From assembly GCF_011759365.1 (NCBI RefSeq), contig NZ_JAARLZ010000017.1, positions 1-64,000 of the forward strand: a stretch of 64,000 nucleotides of DNA, given 5' to 3'. Position 1 is the stretch's first letter. Each line of letters starts with the position of its first letter. The translations under genes and the position numbers were made by a program. Source of the DNA: Luteibacter anthropi (GTDB lineage Bacteria > Pseudomonadota > Gammaproteobacteria > Xanthomonadales > Rhodanobacteraceae). Of this stretch, positions 10,493 through 20,563 are shown in pieces. Below the pieces are notes generated by a model, which ran no database searches, was not told where the DNA came from, and worked only from the letters and a program-made list of their open reading frames with translations.

Positions 10493-11989
10493 TCAGCGTT
10501 CGCTGCCCGCACCTGCCGAGCCAACGAAACCACCTTCGGCCGGACCAGGAAGGTCGATCAGGTTCGACGATGGCTGGGCCTTGTCGATGCGTATGTCTCG
10601 CAAGGTATTCATCGCGGCGAAGAAACGCCACGGGTCACCATTGCCGGTACCCAGGGCGATGTGCGTCGAGTCGAAACGTCGCTCGGCGGAATCGAAACTG
10701 ATCCAGCGCCCGTCGATATAGGCCTGCGTCCAGGCATGCGGCACGAAGACGCGCGATGCACCTCCCATCCGTTCCACATAGGCGATGCCGGTAACCATCC
10801 GCGCCGGAATGCCGAGCGAACGCGCCAGTGCGGTGAGCAGAACGGCATGCTCGGTGCAGTCGCCACGACGGCTGTCCAGTGTTTCCAGGGCCGATGCGTA
10901 GCCCACGTCGAGGCCTTTCTGGTCGATGTAATCGGACAGGAAGGCACGCAGCTTGCGCATGCGCTGCAGGTCGGTTTTCGCGTCTCCGACGATCGATTTC
11001 GCGAAGTCCGCGATTCGGGGAGAATCGGATTGCACCCATGGGCTGGGTGCCGTGTCCTCGCCAGAGGGCGAGCTTTCCCTGCCAGGGCGTGCAAAGCCGA
11101 TATCGACGTAATACATGCCATCGCCCAATGACGATACATGTTGTTCGTCCGTCTCGATGAACGGCTCGGGATGGTTGCCGCGCACGGTGATGGTGTAGCG
11201 CATCGGTGCGGAGCGGAAGTTCGGTGTCAGTGCCCGTGGCGAATCGATCAGCGCTGCACGCAGGATATCCAGGTCCTGGTCGGGGGCCTGGGCGCACGCC
11301 TGGTTGCAGGCGGTCATTTCCAGGCGGAAGCCAAGCAGGGGTGAAATGCCACGCCGGATGGCTCCCTGGTCGTCCACCCAAATATCGACCGGATGCGCCG
11401 AAGGTACGTTGACCAGCGATTGGCGCAGGTGATGAAGGTGCTCATGGCTGCCATCGGGCATCTCGATGGTTTCGTCGCCCACGACGGCGACATCCACCGT
11501 GGCGACCTGCTGTCTCACCGAATCGAAGTTGCGCACGCGATACGTCGTTCCTGCACGAAATCCGTGGGCGACCGTCGCCAGTCGCTGGCCCTCGATCAGT
11601 GCCGCCCCGGTTGGCCAGATCAGCAGGTTGACCTGCGATTCGCCGCCGACGGTGTTCGATACCTGGAAGGTGCCGTCCTGACGGGAGGTTCCTTCCACCA
11701 CGCTCTCCTTCGACGACATGTTGCTGTTGGCATAGAAGGCCAGCGGGGTGCCGTCGGGCGCCTCCACGGTCTTCACCGTGGTGTGCGTCACCAGGGGCGT
11801 GTGGATGCGGGTCAGGCGGAAGTCGAGGGTCTGCGTCGTGGTGACGGCATCGGGCGTGACGTCGCGATCGATTTGCAGGCTTCCCACCTTGCGGCCGTCC
11901 AGCAGGACGGTCATCCAGCGACGTTCGGCCAGGGCCGGCTGGATGGCAAGGCACGAAAGTACGGCGAGAACGGCAAGACAGCGTCTCAT
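10493..11989 (-). CDS. Exported transglutaminase-like protein
   Basis: A 498-residue exported protein with a signal peptide ([21 protein letters not shown]). A long N-terminal beta-rich part is followed by a transglutaminase-like (papain-fold) domain. The catalytic triad is visible: Cys in RRGDCTEHA (about residue 376), His in [10 protein letters not shown] (about 418) and Asp in WISFDSAE (about 431). Bacterial members are mostly proteases or amidases acting in the envelope; the substrate here is unknown. Divergent from purT, about 124 bases away. Confidence 0.85.
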   Translation of the reverse strand: MRRCLAVLAVLSCLAIQPALAERRWMTVLLDGRKVGSLQIDRDVTPDAVTTTQTLDFRLTRIHTPLVTHTTVKTVEAPDGTPLAFYANSNMSSKESVVEGTSRQDGTFQVSNTVGGESQVNLLIWPTGAALIEGQRLATVAHGFRAGTTYRVRNFDSVRQQVATVDVAVVGDETIEMPDGSHEHLHHLRQSLVNVPSAHPVDIWVDDQGAIRRGISPLLGFRLEMTACNQACAQAPDQDLDILRAALIDSPRALTPNFRSAPMRYTITVRGNHPEPFIETDEQHVSSLGDGMYYVDIGFARPGRESSPSGEDTAPSPWVQSDSPRIADFAKSIVGDAKTDLQRMRKLRAFLSDYIDQKGLDVGYASALETLDSRRGDCTEHAVLLTALARSLGIPARMVTGIAYVERMGGASRVFVPHAWTQAYIDGRWISFDSAERRFDSTHIALGTGNGDPWRFFAAMNTLRDIRIDKAQPSSNLIDLPGPAEGGFVGSAGAGSER

Positions 11990-12113
11990 GGGCGTACGTC
12001 CGGCAACGGGGACAGCTGCATCTCATCACGTTCGCAGCCGGAGTCAAGTGCCGACGGAGACAGGGGGATCAGCCGGTACACTAGGCGTTTCCCGACCCCG
12101 GCAAGGCCTCCTC

Positions 12114-13295
12114 ATGCATACCTTCGGCACCCCCCATTCCGATAACGCCCTGCGGGTGCTGCTGCTGGGTTCCGGCGAGCTCGGCAAGGAAGTGGCCATC
12201 GAACTCCAGCGCTTCGCGGTCGAGGTGATCGCGGTCGATCGCTACGCCAATGCGCCCGCCATGCAGGTGGCCCACCGCAGCCATGTGATCGACATGCTCG
12301 ATGGCGCCGCCTTGCGCGCCCTCATCGAGCAGGAAAAGCCACACCTGGTGGTACCGGAGATCGAGGCCATCCATACGCCGACCCTGGTCGAGCTTGAAAA
12401 GCAGGGACTGAAGGTCATTCCCACGGCAAAGGCAGCGTGGCTCACGATGGACCGCGAGGGCATCCGTCGCCTTGCGGCGGAGGAACTGGGCCTGCCCACC
12501 TCGCCCTACCGGTTCTGCGATACGCGCGAGGCCTTTCTCGCCGCTGTGGCCGAACTGGGCACGCCTTGCGTGGTGAAGCCGGTGATGAGTTCGTCCGGCA
12601 AGGGGCAGAGCGTGGTCCGCCGCACGGAGGATGCCGACGCCGCCTGGGAATACGCGCAGTCGGGTGGCCGCGCGGGCAAGGGCCGGGTGATCGTCGAGGG
12701 GTTCATCGATTTCGATTACGAGATCACCCTGCTGACGGTGCGCCATCGTGATGGGGTGTCGTTCTGTGCGCCCATCGGGCATCGCCAGGAGGATGGTGAT
12801 TATCGCGAGTCGTGGCAGCCGCAGCCGATGAGCGATGCGGCGAAGGCTGCCGCCGAGGGCCAGGCCGATGCCATTACCGCCGCGCTGGGTGGCTGGGGGG
12901 TGTTCGGCGTGGAGTTCTTCGTGCGCGGCGACGAGGTCATTTTCTCCGAAGTCAGCCCGCGTCCCCACGATACTGGTCTGGTTACGCTTATTTCGCAGGA
13001 TCTTTCGGAATTCGCCCTGCATGCGCGCGCTATCCTGGGCCTGCCGGTTCCCGAGATTCATGCCTTCGGTCCGGCGGCATCGTGCGCGGTGCTGGTCGAG
13101 GGCGAGGGTCATGCGCCCACCTACCACGGCATCGCCGAGGCGCTGGCCGAGACCGGCACCATGCTTCGCATCTTCGGCAAGCCTGAGGTGCGTGGCCGTC
13201 GTCGCATGGCGGTGACCCTGGCGCGGGGAGGTAGCATCGACGAGGCCCTCGAGAAGGCCAAGCGGGCCGCGACGAAGATCCGCGTGCAGCTTTGA
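12114..13295 (+). CDS. purT: Formate-dependent phosphoribosylglycinamide formyltransferase
   Basis: A 393-residue ATP-grasp enzyme, almost the same length as E. coli PurT. It makes formyl-GAR from GAR, formate and ATP in purine synthesis. Visible are the N-terminal Rossmann start ([20 protein letters not shown]), the [11 protein letters not shown] segment, the ATP-grasp P-loop [11 protein letters not shown], and metal-ligand residues around [26 protein letters not shown]. An open frame continues upstream to 11748, but it is antisense to the transglutaminase gene; the ATG at 12114 fits the family start. Confidence 0.95.
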   Translation: MHTFGTPHSDNALRVLLLGSGELGKEVAIELQRFAVEVIAVDRYANAPAMQVAHRSHVIDMLDGAALRALIEQEKPHLVVPEIEAIHTPTLVELEKQGLKVIPTAKAAWLTMDREGIRRLAAEELGLPTSPYRFCDTREAFLAAVAELGTPCVVKPVMSSSGKGQSVVRRTEDADAAWEYAQSGGRAGKGRVIVEGFIDFDYEITLLTVRHRDGVSFCAPIGHRQEDGDYRESWQPQPMSDAAKAAAEGQADAITAALGGWGVFGVEFFVRGDEVIFSEVSPRPHDTGLVTLISQDLSEFALHARAILGLPVPEIHAFGPAASCAVLVEGEGHAPTYHGIAEALAETGTMLRIFGKPEVRGRRRMAVTLARGGSIDEALEKAKRAATKIRVQL

Positions 13296-13316
13296 ACCAG
13301 TGAATACCGCTCCGCC

Positions 13317-13429
13317 CGGTCGCGCGCAAGGCGCGCTCCTACACGAGCGCCATGTAGGAGCGCGCCTCGCGCGCGACCGGGCCGGAACGAAGCCCAGCCA
13401 CTGTAGGAGCGCGCCTCGCGCGCGACCGG
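13317..13429. repeat. REP cluster
   Basis: Three REP copies: an inverted one at about 13317-13343 and two direct ones at about 13353-13380 and 13402-13429. They fill the gap between purT and the TPR-repeat gene. Confidence 0.85.
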
Positions 13430-13518
13430 CGAAGCCGAAAGCAGAGGATTAACCGCCCTACAACGCCCGTTCACACGCGAATGTTAAGCTCCGGTGCTGG
13501 TAAGGACGATCCATTCCC

Positions 13519-15249
13519 ATGAGCGGACGCAGAGATTCCCACGACCACCACGGCCGTACCGAGCCCACGCTCGGCCGGCTCGACGACCTGGACAAGCCCA
13601 CACCGCCGCCCGCGGACGACGGCCTGCCCCATATCGTCATCGACGAACCGCGCCGTCGCGGCGGGCATGCGCCCGTGCCGCCGCCGAAGCGTCCGCGCAA
13701 GCGCGGTTGGCTCATCCCGTTCCTCGTGCTCGTGCTCATCGGCGCAGTCACGGCCCTGTGGCTGCAGCAGGATCGCCTGCGCACCATGCTGCCGCGCACT
13801 GAACTCAACGATCTGCTGACCCAGGCCAACCAGGCACTCGATGCCGGCCGCCTCGACGGTAGCAACGGCGACAGCGCCCGCGAACTCTTCGAAAAAGCCC
13901 GCGACCAGCAGCCCGACAGCGATCAGGCCCGCGACGGCCTGCGCCGGGTGGGGCAGGCCGAGGTGGCCCGCGCAGACGCCGCGCTCAGTGCCGGCCACCT
14001 CGATGAGGCGGAAGCCGCGCTCAATGTCGCCCGCGAACTCCTGGGCGGCGGCAGCGATATCGAACAGCTCAGCCAGCGCCTCTCCACCGCGCGCAATCCG
14101 CAGTCGCAGACAGAAACCCTGGTTGATAAGGCGCAGCAGGCACTCGCCGCCGGCAAGCTCGATGGCGACGACGGTGCGGGTCCGCTCTATCGTCGCGTGC
14201 TGGACGCCGACAAGAGCAATGCCGTGGCGGCGCGGGGCCTCGACAAGGTGGGCGACGGTCTCGCAGCGCAGGCGCGCCAGGCCATTGCCGACAATGACAA
14301 GGCAAAGGCCAACGCCCTCGTAGACCGCATCGCCCTGCTGGTGCCCAACTATGGCGACCTCCCCGCACTGCGCGCCTCGCTGGCCGAGACCCGCAAGCAG
14401 GACGACCAGGCCGTGGCCGCGCTCGTGCAGCAGGGTACCGACGCCATGCGCGCCGGACGCTTCACCGGCGAGGGCGACGACAATGCCCTGGCCCGTTTTC
14501 GCGCGGCCCTTGCGCTCGACCCCGACAACGCCGACGCGAAAGCAGGTCTCGGGCAGGTGGCCCAGGCGCTCATCGTGCAGGCCAATGCAGCCATCGACAG
14601 CGAAGACGACGATCACGCTGCGAGTCTGCTCGACGAGGCGGCCAAGCTGGCGCCGAAATCGGCAGAGCTGGTCGCTGCGCGCGCCCGCATCGCTGGCGCC
14701 GACCTGAGGAGCGCCGCACCCGCCGCGCCGAAGGCCGGCAAGTTGCCCATGGCGCAGGCGGGCGGCCAGCAGGGCGATACGGCCGAAGCATCGCTGGCCG
14801 TCAGCCCCGAGCAGAAAGCCCGGGTCGCCGCGCTGGTGCAGCGGGCGCAGGCTGCCGTCGGCCGTGGCGAGATCATGGATCCACCCGGTGACAGCGCCTA
14901 CGACCTTTATCGCAATGCGCTGGCCATCGACGGCAACGACCCGGCGGCCCGCGCGGGGTTGCAGGGCCTTCCCGCGCAGGTGGAAAAGCTGATGCTCCAG
15001 GCGGTTTCCAACGGCAACGTGAAGCGCGCGGAAGATCTCTACGCGACGATGTCCGACCTGGCGCCAGGTGATGCCTCGCAGGGCGAAATGCGCCATCGCC
15101 TCGGCAGCGCCTGGATCGACAACGCCTTGCAGCGCGCCTCGCAGGGTGATCGGCAGGGTGCTTTCACCTCGCTCGATCGGGCCCGCCATTACGTCCCAGA
15201 CGATCCCCGCCTGCAAAGCGCTTACGAGCGCATCGCGACGGGACGCTGA
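13519..15249 (+). CDS. Membrane-anchored protein with four ~100-residue TPR-like repeats
   Basis: A 576-residue protein of unknown function. A proline- and charge-rich cytoplasmic N-terminus (1-61) precedes one transmembrane segment (about 62-84, WLIPFLVLVLIGAVTALWL); the rest is Ala/Asp-rich helical repeat predicted to be periplasmic. Four tandem units begin near residues 99, 200, 301 and 438. Each opens with a helix like LxxQAxxALxAGxLxG, then a GDSA-type loop, an A/LxPDNxxAxxGL segment and a second helical pair. The units resemble TPRs but have a longer, regular period. It may be a scaffold at the cell envelope. The reductase-like gene at 15258 follows after eight bases. Confidence 0.8.
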   Translation: MSGRRDSHDHHGRTEPTLGRLDDLDKPTPPPADDGLPHIVIDEPRRRGGHAPVPPPKRPRKRGWLIPFLVLVLIGAVTALWLQQDRLRTMLPRTELNDLLTQANQALDAGRLDGSNGDSARELFEKARDQQPDSDQARDGLRRVGQAEVARADAALSAGHLDEAEAALNVARELLGGGSDIEQLSQRLSTARNPQSQTETLVDKAQQALAAGKLDGDDGAGPLYRRVLDADKSNAVAARGLDKVGDGLAAQARQAIADNDKAKANALVDRIALLVPNYGDLPALRASLAETRKQDDQAVAALVQQGTDAMRAGRFTGEGDDNALARFRAALALDPDNADAKAGLGQVAQALIVQANAAIDSEDDDHAASLLDEAAKLAPKSAELVAARARIAGADLRSAAPAAPKAGKLPMAQAGGQQGDTAEASLAVSPEQKARVAALVQRAQAAVGRGEIMDPPGDSAYDLYRNALAIDGNDPAARAGLQGLPAQVEKLMLQAVSNGNVKRAEDLYATMSDLAPGDASQGEMRHRLGSAWIDNALQRASQGDRQGAFTSLDRARHYVPDDPRLQSAYERIATGR

Positions 15250-15257
15250 GTCAGCGC

Positions 15258-16091
15258 ATGACGATTCTTGTCATCGGTGCATCCAGCCAGATCGGCCATT
15301 ACCTCCTGCCCCGGCTGCATGGCCTGGGTAACGAGGTGCTCTGCCTGAGTCGCAGCGCTCCGGAAGGCAACTCAACATGGATCAAAGGTGGCTTGCCGCA
15401 TGCCATGCCATCGCTGCCGCGCCTGCGGGCCATTCTGTCCTGTGGCCCGCTGGATTGCCTGGCCGAGTGGCTGTCCGCGACACGGCTGGAAGGCACGCCC
15501 CATATCATCGCGACATCGTCGATGAGCGCCGAAAGCAAGCGCGACTCCGATGTGCCTGCCGAGCGCGACCTTTCACGGCGGCTGCGTGCCGCAGAGACAC
15601 TGCTCAGTGCTTCCTGCGCATCGCGCGGCATGCCCTGGACCTTATTCCGGCCCACCCTGGTCTACGGTGCGGGGCTCGATAACAGCCTGACGCCGATGGT
15701 GAGGCAGGCCACCCGTCGCCGTGTGTTTCCCCTTCCGGGTGGACGGGGCCAGCGCCAGCCGGTGCATGCCGACGACATTGCGGCAGCCATGGTGGCGGCC
15801 CTCGTTCGTAGCCAGGCGCGAGGCAAGACCTTTCCCATCGGCGGAGGCGAGCGTCTGGGGGTCACTGAAATGTTCCGCCGGGTGCGTCGCAGCAGTGGCT
15901 TTGCCACCGTGCCGATCCCCGTACCGGGTTTTGCCCTGTCGCTGGCCGCATGGCTGGTGCCGCGCGTGCGTGGGCCCATTCAACGGCTCGATAGCGACCT
16001 GATCGCCGACAATACCGCCCTTGAGCAGGTGCTGGACGTGCATCCGAGGCCGTTCCGGCCGGATCCGGCCATGTGGCGTCCTCCCGCCTGA
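15258..16091 (+). CDS. NAD-dependent epimerase/dehydratase family protein
   Basis: A 277-residue SDR-like protein. The N-terminal Rossmann motif is TILVIGASSQIGHYLLPRL; a later stretch RPTLVYGAGLDNSLTPMV and QPVHADDIAAAMVAAL are typical of extended SDRs that modify nucleotide sugars or act as quinone-oxidoreductase-like chaperones. The classical YxxxK pair is not evident, so catalysis is doubtful. It follows the TPR-repeat gene by eight bases and is about 100 bases from mrcB. Substrate unknown. Confidence 0.75.
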   Translation: MTILVIGASSQIGHYLLPRLHGLGNEVLCLSRSAPEGNSTWIKGGLPHAMPSLPRLRAILSCGPLDCLAEWLSATRLEGTPHIIATSSMSAESKRDSDVPAERDLSRRLRAAETLLSASCASRGMPWTLFRPTLVYGAGLDNSLTPMVRQATRRRVFPLPGGRGQRQPVHADDIAAAMVAALVRSQARGKTFPIGGGERLGVTEMFRRVRRSSGFATVPIPVPGFALSLAAWLVPRVRGPIQRLDSDLIADNTALEQVLDVHPRPFRPDPAMWRPPA

Positions 16092-16190
16092 CCCCGATCG
16101 CCACCGCATTGCCAGCATCCGTTCAGATGGGCGCCGGGGGTATGCCCCTATGATCCCCACTCATACCTACTTCCCCAGGACCTCCCCGCG

Positions 16191-18518
16191 TTGGCTTTCC
16201 TGACTCGTCTCGGTTCCTTCCTGCGTACGGCGTGGCCCTGGCTGCGCATCCCGTTCTGGCTCGTGATGGGCCTGCTGTTCGGCTTCCTGCTGCCCTATAC
16301 GCTGATCCTGAATTCGCGTCTGCAGGAGCGCTTCAATGATCTCGTCTTCGCGGTGCCCACGCGCGTCTACGCGCGCCCGCTGCTGCTGGAGCCGGGCCGG
16401 GCGATGACGCCGACCACCCTGGAACTGGAGCTGACCTTCGCCGGCTACACGCCGGAGGGCAACGGCAAGGTGCAGGGCAGCTATTCGAAGAACGGCGCCC
16501 GCTTCATCATCGCGTCGCGCGGTTACTCGGGTCCGGATGGCGGCGAGCTGCCGCACCGTATCCGCGTCGTGCTGGGCAACGGCACGGTGGCCTCGCTGGT
16601 GGACGACACCAACGACAAGCCGATCAAGTCGATCCATCTCGATCCGGCGCGTATCGCCACCTTCTACGGCGCGGCGCAGGAAGAGCGCCGCATCGTTCGC
16701 CTCGACAACGTGCCGCCCCTGCTCGTGCAGGGTTTGCAGGCCGTCGAGGACCGTGACTTCAAGAACCACATCGGCCTGGATTTCTCGGCCATCGCCCGCG
16801 CGTCCTTCGCCAACCTGCGCGCAGGACACACGGTGCAGGGCGGCTCCACCCTCACCCAGCAGCTGGTTCGCAACCTGTTCCTCGATCGCAGCCAGAACAT
16901 GCTGCGCAAGGTGAACGAGGCGATCCTCTCGCTGCTGATGGAGGCGCATTACTCCAAGGGACGCATCCTCGAAGCCTATGTGAACGAGGTCTTCCTTGGT
17001 CAGCAGGGCAACCAGGCCGTGCATGGTTTCGCGGCAGGTGCGGAGTTCTTCTTCGGCCGTCGCATGGAAGACCTGCGTCCGCAGGAAATCGCACTGCTCG
17101 TGGGTCTCGTGAAGGGCCCCAGCTATTACGACCCGCGTCGCTATCCGGACCGGGCCCTGTCGCGCCGCAACCTCGTGCTGCAACAGTTCCACGACACCGG
17201 CCTGCTCGACGACGCACAGCTGAAGACGGCACAAGCCTCGCCGCTGGGTATCGCGGCCAATGCGCAGCTGCCGCACAACCGTTTCCCTGCATTCATGCAG
17301 TTGGTGCGTGCGCAGATCACGGCCGACTTCGACGAAGCCGCATTGCGCGACGGCAGCCTCAGCATCTTCACGACGCTCGACCCCGCCGCCCAGCTTTATA
17401 CGGAGCAGGCGATCCTCACCACGGTGAAGGGCCTCGGCAAGCGTGGCGAAGAGGCGCAGGCCGCCGCCGTGGTTACCGACACCAGCAACGGCAGCGTGCT
17501 GGCGATGGTCGGCTCGCGCGATCCGGGCGAGCAGGGCTTCAACCGTGCGCTCGATGCGCGTCGCTCCATCGGTTCGCTGGTGAAGCCGCTGGTCTACCTC
17601 GTGGCGCTGTCGCAGCCGTCGAAGTGGTCGCTCGCGTCCATTGTCGATGACGAACCGGTCAACATGATGCAGCCCGACGGCACGCCATGGACGCCGAAGA
17701 ACGACGACCGGCAGATCCACGGCCAGGTGCCGATGCTCGACGCCCTCGTGCATTCGTGGAACCTGGCGACGGTGAACCTCGGCATGCAGGTGGGCGTGGC
17801 ACGCATCAAGGGCTTCCTCGAATCCTTTGGCCTGGAGAACGTCAACCCCAGCCCGTCGCTGTTGCTGGGCGCCATCGACCTGTCACCGTTCCAGGTAGCG
17901 CAGCTTTATGAATTCATCGCTTCGGACGGACACGCCTTGCCGCTGGTGGCGGTACGCGGCGTGGTCGATGCGAAGGGACAGACGATCAAGCGCTACGAGG
18001 TGAAGGGTGGCGAAGGCGAATACCAGGCGCCTACGCGACTCATCAAGTGGGCGATGCAGCAGGTGGTCAACGGCGGCACGGCCTCGGCCATCGGTAACTC
18101 GGCGCTCGGCGTGTTGCATGCGGCGGGCAAGACGGGCACCAGCGACAGCCAGCGCGACAGCTGGTTCGCGGGTTTCACCGGCCAGCACCTGGCCATCGTC
18201 TGGATGGGCCGCGACGACAACAAGCCCACGCGCCTGTACGGCGCCACGGGCAGCATGCGCGTGTGGCAGGAGCTGTTCCGCAAGCTGCCGACGCGTCCGC
18301 TGTCCACGGACCTGGGCGACGGGCTGGAAATGGCCTGGGTGAATCCGCAGACGGGCAAGCGTACCGATCCGTCCTGCCAGGGCGCCCGGCAGTTCCCGTT
18401 CGTGGCCGGTTACGTGCCGGAAAGCGAGGAGGGCTGTTTCTGGCAGCAATTCAAGGGTATGTTCGGCGGCGGCGACGCGGAACCCGCGCCGGCCGTTCCC
18501 AGTAATCCTACGGATTGA
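16191..18518 (+). CDS. mrcB: Bifunctional penicillin-binding protein 1b
   Basis: A 775-residue class A PBP that polymerises and cross-links peptidoglycan. It has one N-terminal transmembrane segment (about 18-40), the UB2H-like region (about 60-150), and a GT51 domain with the catalytic Glu in AVEDRDFKNHIGLD (around residue 185) and GGSTLTQQLVRN. The transpeptidase domain has the SxxK serine in SIGSLVKP (around 461), SxN in HSWN and KTG in AAGKTGTSD (around 646). The start is TTG at 16191, preceded by CAGGACC; no better ATG fits. A TPR lipoprotein gene follows after three bases and is likely its activator. Confidence 0.96.
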   Translation: MAFLTRLGSFLRTAWPWLRIPFWLVMGLLFGFLLPYTLILNSRLQERFNDLVFAVPTRVYARPLLLEPGRAMTPTTLELELTFAGYTPEGNGKVQGSYSKNGARFIIASRGYSGPDGGELPHRIRVVLGNGTVASLVDDTNDKPIKSIHLDPARIATFYGAAQEERRIVRLDNVPPLLVQGLQAVEDRDFKNHIGLDFSAIARASFANLRAGHTVQGGSTLTQQLVRNLFLDRSQNMLRKVNEAILSLLMEAHYSKGRILEAYVNEVFLGQQGNQAVHGFAAGAEFFFGRRMEDLRPQEIALLVGLVKGPSYYDPRRYPDRALSRRNLVLQQFHDTGLLDDAQLKTAQASPLGIAANAQLPHNRFPAFMQLVRAQITADFDEAALRDGSLSIFTTLDPAAQLYTEQAILTTVKGLGKRGEEAQAAAVVTDTSNGSVLAMVGSRDPGEQGFNRALDARRSIGSLVKPLVYLVALSQPSKWSLASIVDDEPVNMMQPDGTPWTPKNDDRQIHGQVPMLDALVHSWNLATVNLGMQVGVARIKGFLESFGLENVNPSPSLLLGAIDLSPFQVAQLYEFIASDGHALPLVAVRGVVDAKGQTIKRYEVKGGEGEYQAPTRLIKWAMQQVVNGGTASAIGNSALGVLHAAGKTGTSDSQRDSWFAGFTGQHLAIVWMGRDDNKPTRLYGATGSMRVWQELFRKLPTRPLSTDLGDGLEMAWVNPQTGKRTDPSCQGARQFPFVAGYVPESEEGCFWQQFKGMFGGGDAEPAPAVPSNPTD

Positions 18519-18521
18519 CCC

Positions 18522-19034
18522 ATGTATCGCCTTCGTATCTGCGCCATTGCCACCGTCGCGCTCGTCGCCGCCTGCAGCCAGCCTGCGCCGCCGCAGGCCA
18601 CCCGTCCCAGCAAGCCCAACTACGACATCGTCGCCCAGATCCGCGCGGCGGGTGAGCGCGAGAAGTCGGCGATCGAAGTCGCGCCGCTGCGCGATCCGGG
18701 CGTGCAGGGCCTTGAACAATCGGCCCTCGCCGATGAGCGTGCGGGCAAGTACGACGATGCCGACACCAAGCTGGTGCAGGCCCTGAAGATGGCGCCGGAA
18801 GCCCCGGAGCTCATCCAGGACCGCGCGGAAGTCGCCGTGCGCAAGCAGGACTACGCCACCGCCGAGAAGCTGGCGAAGCAGTCCTTCGAAATGGGCCCGA
18901 AGTCGGGCAGCCTTTGCGCGCGCAACTGGCAGACGGTGTACGAAATGCGCCTGCAGGCCGACGACCAGGCCGGTGCAACGACCGCGCATGGCGAACTGGC
19001 CAAGTGCCACATCGCAGGCCCCAACCGCTTCTGA
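18522..19034 (+). CDS. TPR lipoprotein, probable PBP1b activator (LpoP-like)
   Basis: A 170-residue lipoprotein: the signal ends at VALVAAC, giving Cys19 as the lipidation site, followed by a proline-rich linker and about two and a half TPR units (for example LADERAGKYDDADTKLVQALKMAPE). In Pseudomonas, LpoP is a TPR-containing outer-membrane lipoprotein encoded next to PBP1b that stimulates it; enterobacterial LpoB is an unrelated functional counterpart. The three-base spacing from mrcB and the fold make the LpoP role likely, but it is inference. A Cys pair late in the protein (SLCARNW, AKCHIAG) could form a disulfide. Confidence 0.75.
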   Translation: MYRLRICAIATVALVAACSQPAPPQATRPSKPNYDIVAQIRAAGEREKSAIEVAPLRDPGVQGLEQSALADERAGKYDDADTKLVQALKMAPEAPELIQDRAEVAVRKQDYATAEKLAKQSFEMGPKSGSLCARNWQTVYEMRLQADDQAGATTAHGELAKCHIAGPNRF

Positions 19035-19040
19035 TCGCAT

Positions 19041-19163
19041 CGCAGGAGCGCGCCTCGCGCGCTAGCGATACCCCTGTAGGAGCGCGCCTCGCGCGCGACC
19101 GGATATGCGACACCCTGCAAAGGTCTTCGCCATATCCGGTCGCGCGCAAGGCGCGCTCCTACG
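19041..19163. repeat. REP cluster
   Basis: A degenerate REP (about 19043-19064), a full REP (19075-19103) and an inverted REP (19136-19162) lie between the convergent lpoP-like and hemE genes. Confidence 0.85.
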
Positions 19164-19166
19164 GTG

Positions 19167-20243
19167 TCAGTTGTTGTTCCGGATTATCCGGCCGTGCTCA
19201 TGCACGGTATCCACCAGCACCTTCACGTTGTCCGGATCCACTTCCGGCGTGATGCCGTGGCCCAGGTTGAACACATGGCCCGGGTGGTTGCCGAAGGCAT
19301 CCAGCACGGCGCGTGCCTCGCGCATCACGATCTCCGGCGACGCACGCAGCACGGCCGGATCGAGGTTGCCCTGTAGCGCCACGCGCTCACCGATGCGGCG
19401 GCGCGCCTCGCCTATGTCGATGGTCCAGTCCAGGCCCACGCCCGTACAGCCGGTGTCGGCGATGGCCTCCAGATGCCCGTTGGCACCCTTGGAGAACAGG
19501 ATCACCGGCAGTTCGCGGGCCACGGCGTCGGCCTTCAGCGCATCGACCACCTGCGCCATGTAGCGCAGCGAGAACTCGCGGAACGGCACCGGGCCGAGCA
19601 AACCGCCCCAGGTGTCGAACACCATCAGCGCCTGCGCGCCGGCATGTGCCTGCGCGATGAGGTAGGCGGACACCGAGCGAGCGATCACGTCGAGCAGGCG
19701 ATGGGCGAGGGCGGGTTCGTTCCACGCCATGGCCTTGACCCGCGCGAAATCGCGCGAGCCCTGGCCTTCGACCATGTAGCAGGCGAGTGTCCACGGGCTG
19801 CCCGAGAAACCGATGAGCGGCACGCGGCCGTGCAGCTCCTTGCGGATCAGGCGAACGGCATCCATCACGTAGCGCAGGGCGCCATCCATGTCGGGCACGG
19901 TCAGCCGCTCAATGGCGGCCGCGTCGCGCACCGGATGCGCGAACTGCGGACCCTCACCCTGCGCGAACGAGAGGCCGAGGCCCATCGCATCGGGGATGGT
20001 GAGGATGTCGGAAAACAGGATCGCCGCATCGAGCTCGAAACGCTCCAGCGGCTGGAGCGTGACTTCGCAGGCGTATTCCGGATGCGTGGCAAGCCCCATG
20101 AAGCTGCCGGCCTTCGTGCGAGTGGCGCGGTATTCCGGCAGGTAGCGGCCTGCCTGGCGCATCACCCAGACCGGCGTGGTGTCGGTGGGTTCGCGACGCA
20201 GCGCGCGAAGGAAACGATCGTTGCGGAGGATGTCGGTGGTCAC
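19167..20243 (-). CDS. hemE: Uroporphyrinogen decarboxylase
   Basis: A 358-residue enzyme that decarboxylates the four acetate side chains of uroporphyrinogen III to give coproporphyrinogen III in heme biosynthesis. The family signatures [14 protein letters not shown] near the N-terminus and [19 protein letters not shown] are intact. It is the last gene of a minus-strand cluster aroK-aroB-WGR-hemE; its ATG overlaps the WGR gene stop by four bases. Confidence 0.97.
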   Translation of the reverse strand: MTTDILRNDRFLRALRREPTDTTPVWVMRQAGRYLPEYRATRTKAGSFMGLATHPEYACEVTLQPLERFELDAAILFSDILTIPDAMGLGLSFAQGEGPQFAHPVRDAAAIERLTVPDMDGALRYVMDAVRLIRKELHGRVPLIGFSGSPWTLACYMVEGQGSRDFARVKAMAWNEPALAHRLLDVIARSVSAYLIAQAHAGAQALMVFDTWGGLLGPVPFREFSLRYMAQVVDALKADAVARELPVILFSKGANGHLEAIADTGCTGVGLDWTIDIGEARRRIGERVALQGNLDPAVLRASPEIVMREARAVLDAFGNHPGHVFNLGHGITPEVDPDNVKVLVDTVHEHGRIIRNNN

Positions 20244-20497
20244 GGTGCCGACTCCTGGCCCTGGCTGAACATCACTTTCAGGCCCTTCTTCAGTTGTGCG
20301 TCACGGGCACGGACGAAGGCCACGAGGGCCTTGTCGTACTCCAGGTAGACATCGCGCTTGAGCGAGGCCTTTCCGCCCTGCACGCCGCTTTCGCGGTAGA
20401 GGGTCCAGCCGCCGAACAGATCCTGTTCGAGCGAGATCTGGACATACCGGGGTGCTTCCGCTCCCGGTTCAGGCAAGGTTTGCAGGTAGATCCGCAT
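20240..20497 (-). CDS. WGR domain protein
   Basis: An 85-residue protein consisting of one WGR-like domain (visible as [20 protein letters not shown] and [24 protein letters not shown]). WGR domains occur in PARPs and some bacterial regulators and bind nucleic acids; stand-alone members are uncharacterised. I chose the second Met ([11 protein letters not shown]) because the seven residues before it look non-conserved. Sits between aroB (66 bases upstream) and hemE (ATGA overlap). Confidence 0.72.
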   Translation of the reverse strand: MRIYLQTLPEPGAEAPRYVQISLEQDLFGGWTLYRESGVQGGKASLKRDVYLEYDKALVAFVRARDAQLKKGLKVMFSQGQESAP

Positions 20498-20563
20498 CGG
20501 ATGATCCGAACAGCGCATGGCCGGCCATTGTAGGCGCTCCCCCTGGGGGGCGCACGCCGTGCG

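Noticed and set aside
13471-15216. A 581-codon open frame antisense to the TPR-repeat gene
   Set aside because: It is a GC-rich shadow; the sense frame has a membrane segment and regular repeats, and the antisense product has no recognisable domain.
16167-17753. A 528-codon open frame antisense to mrcB
   Set aside because: PBP1b motifs on the plus strand are unambiguous.
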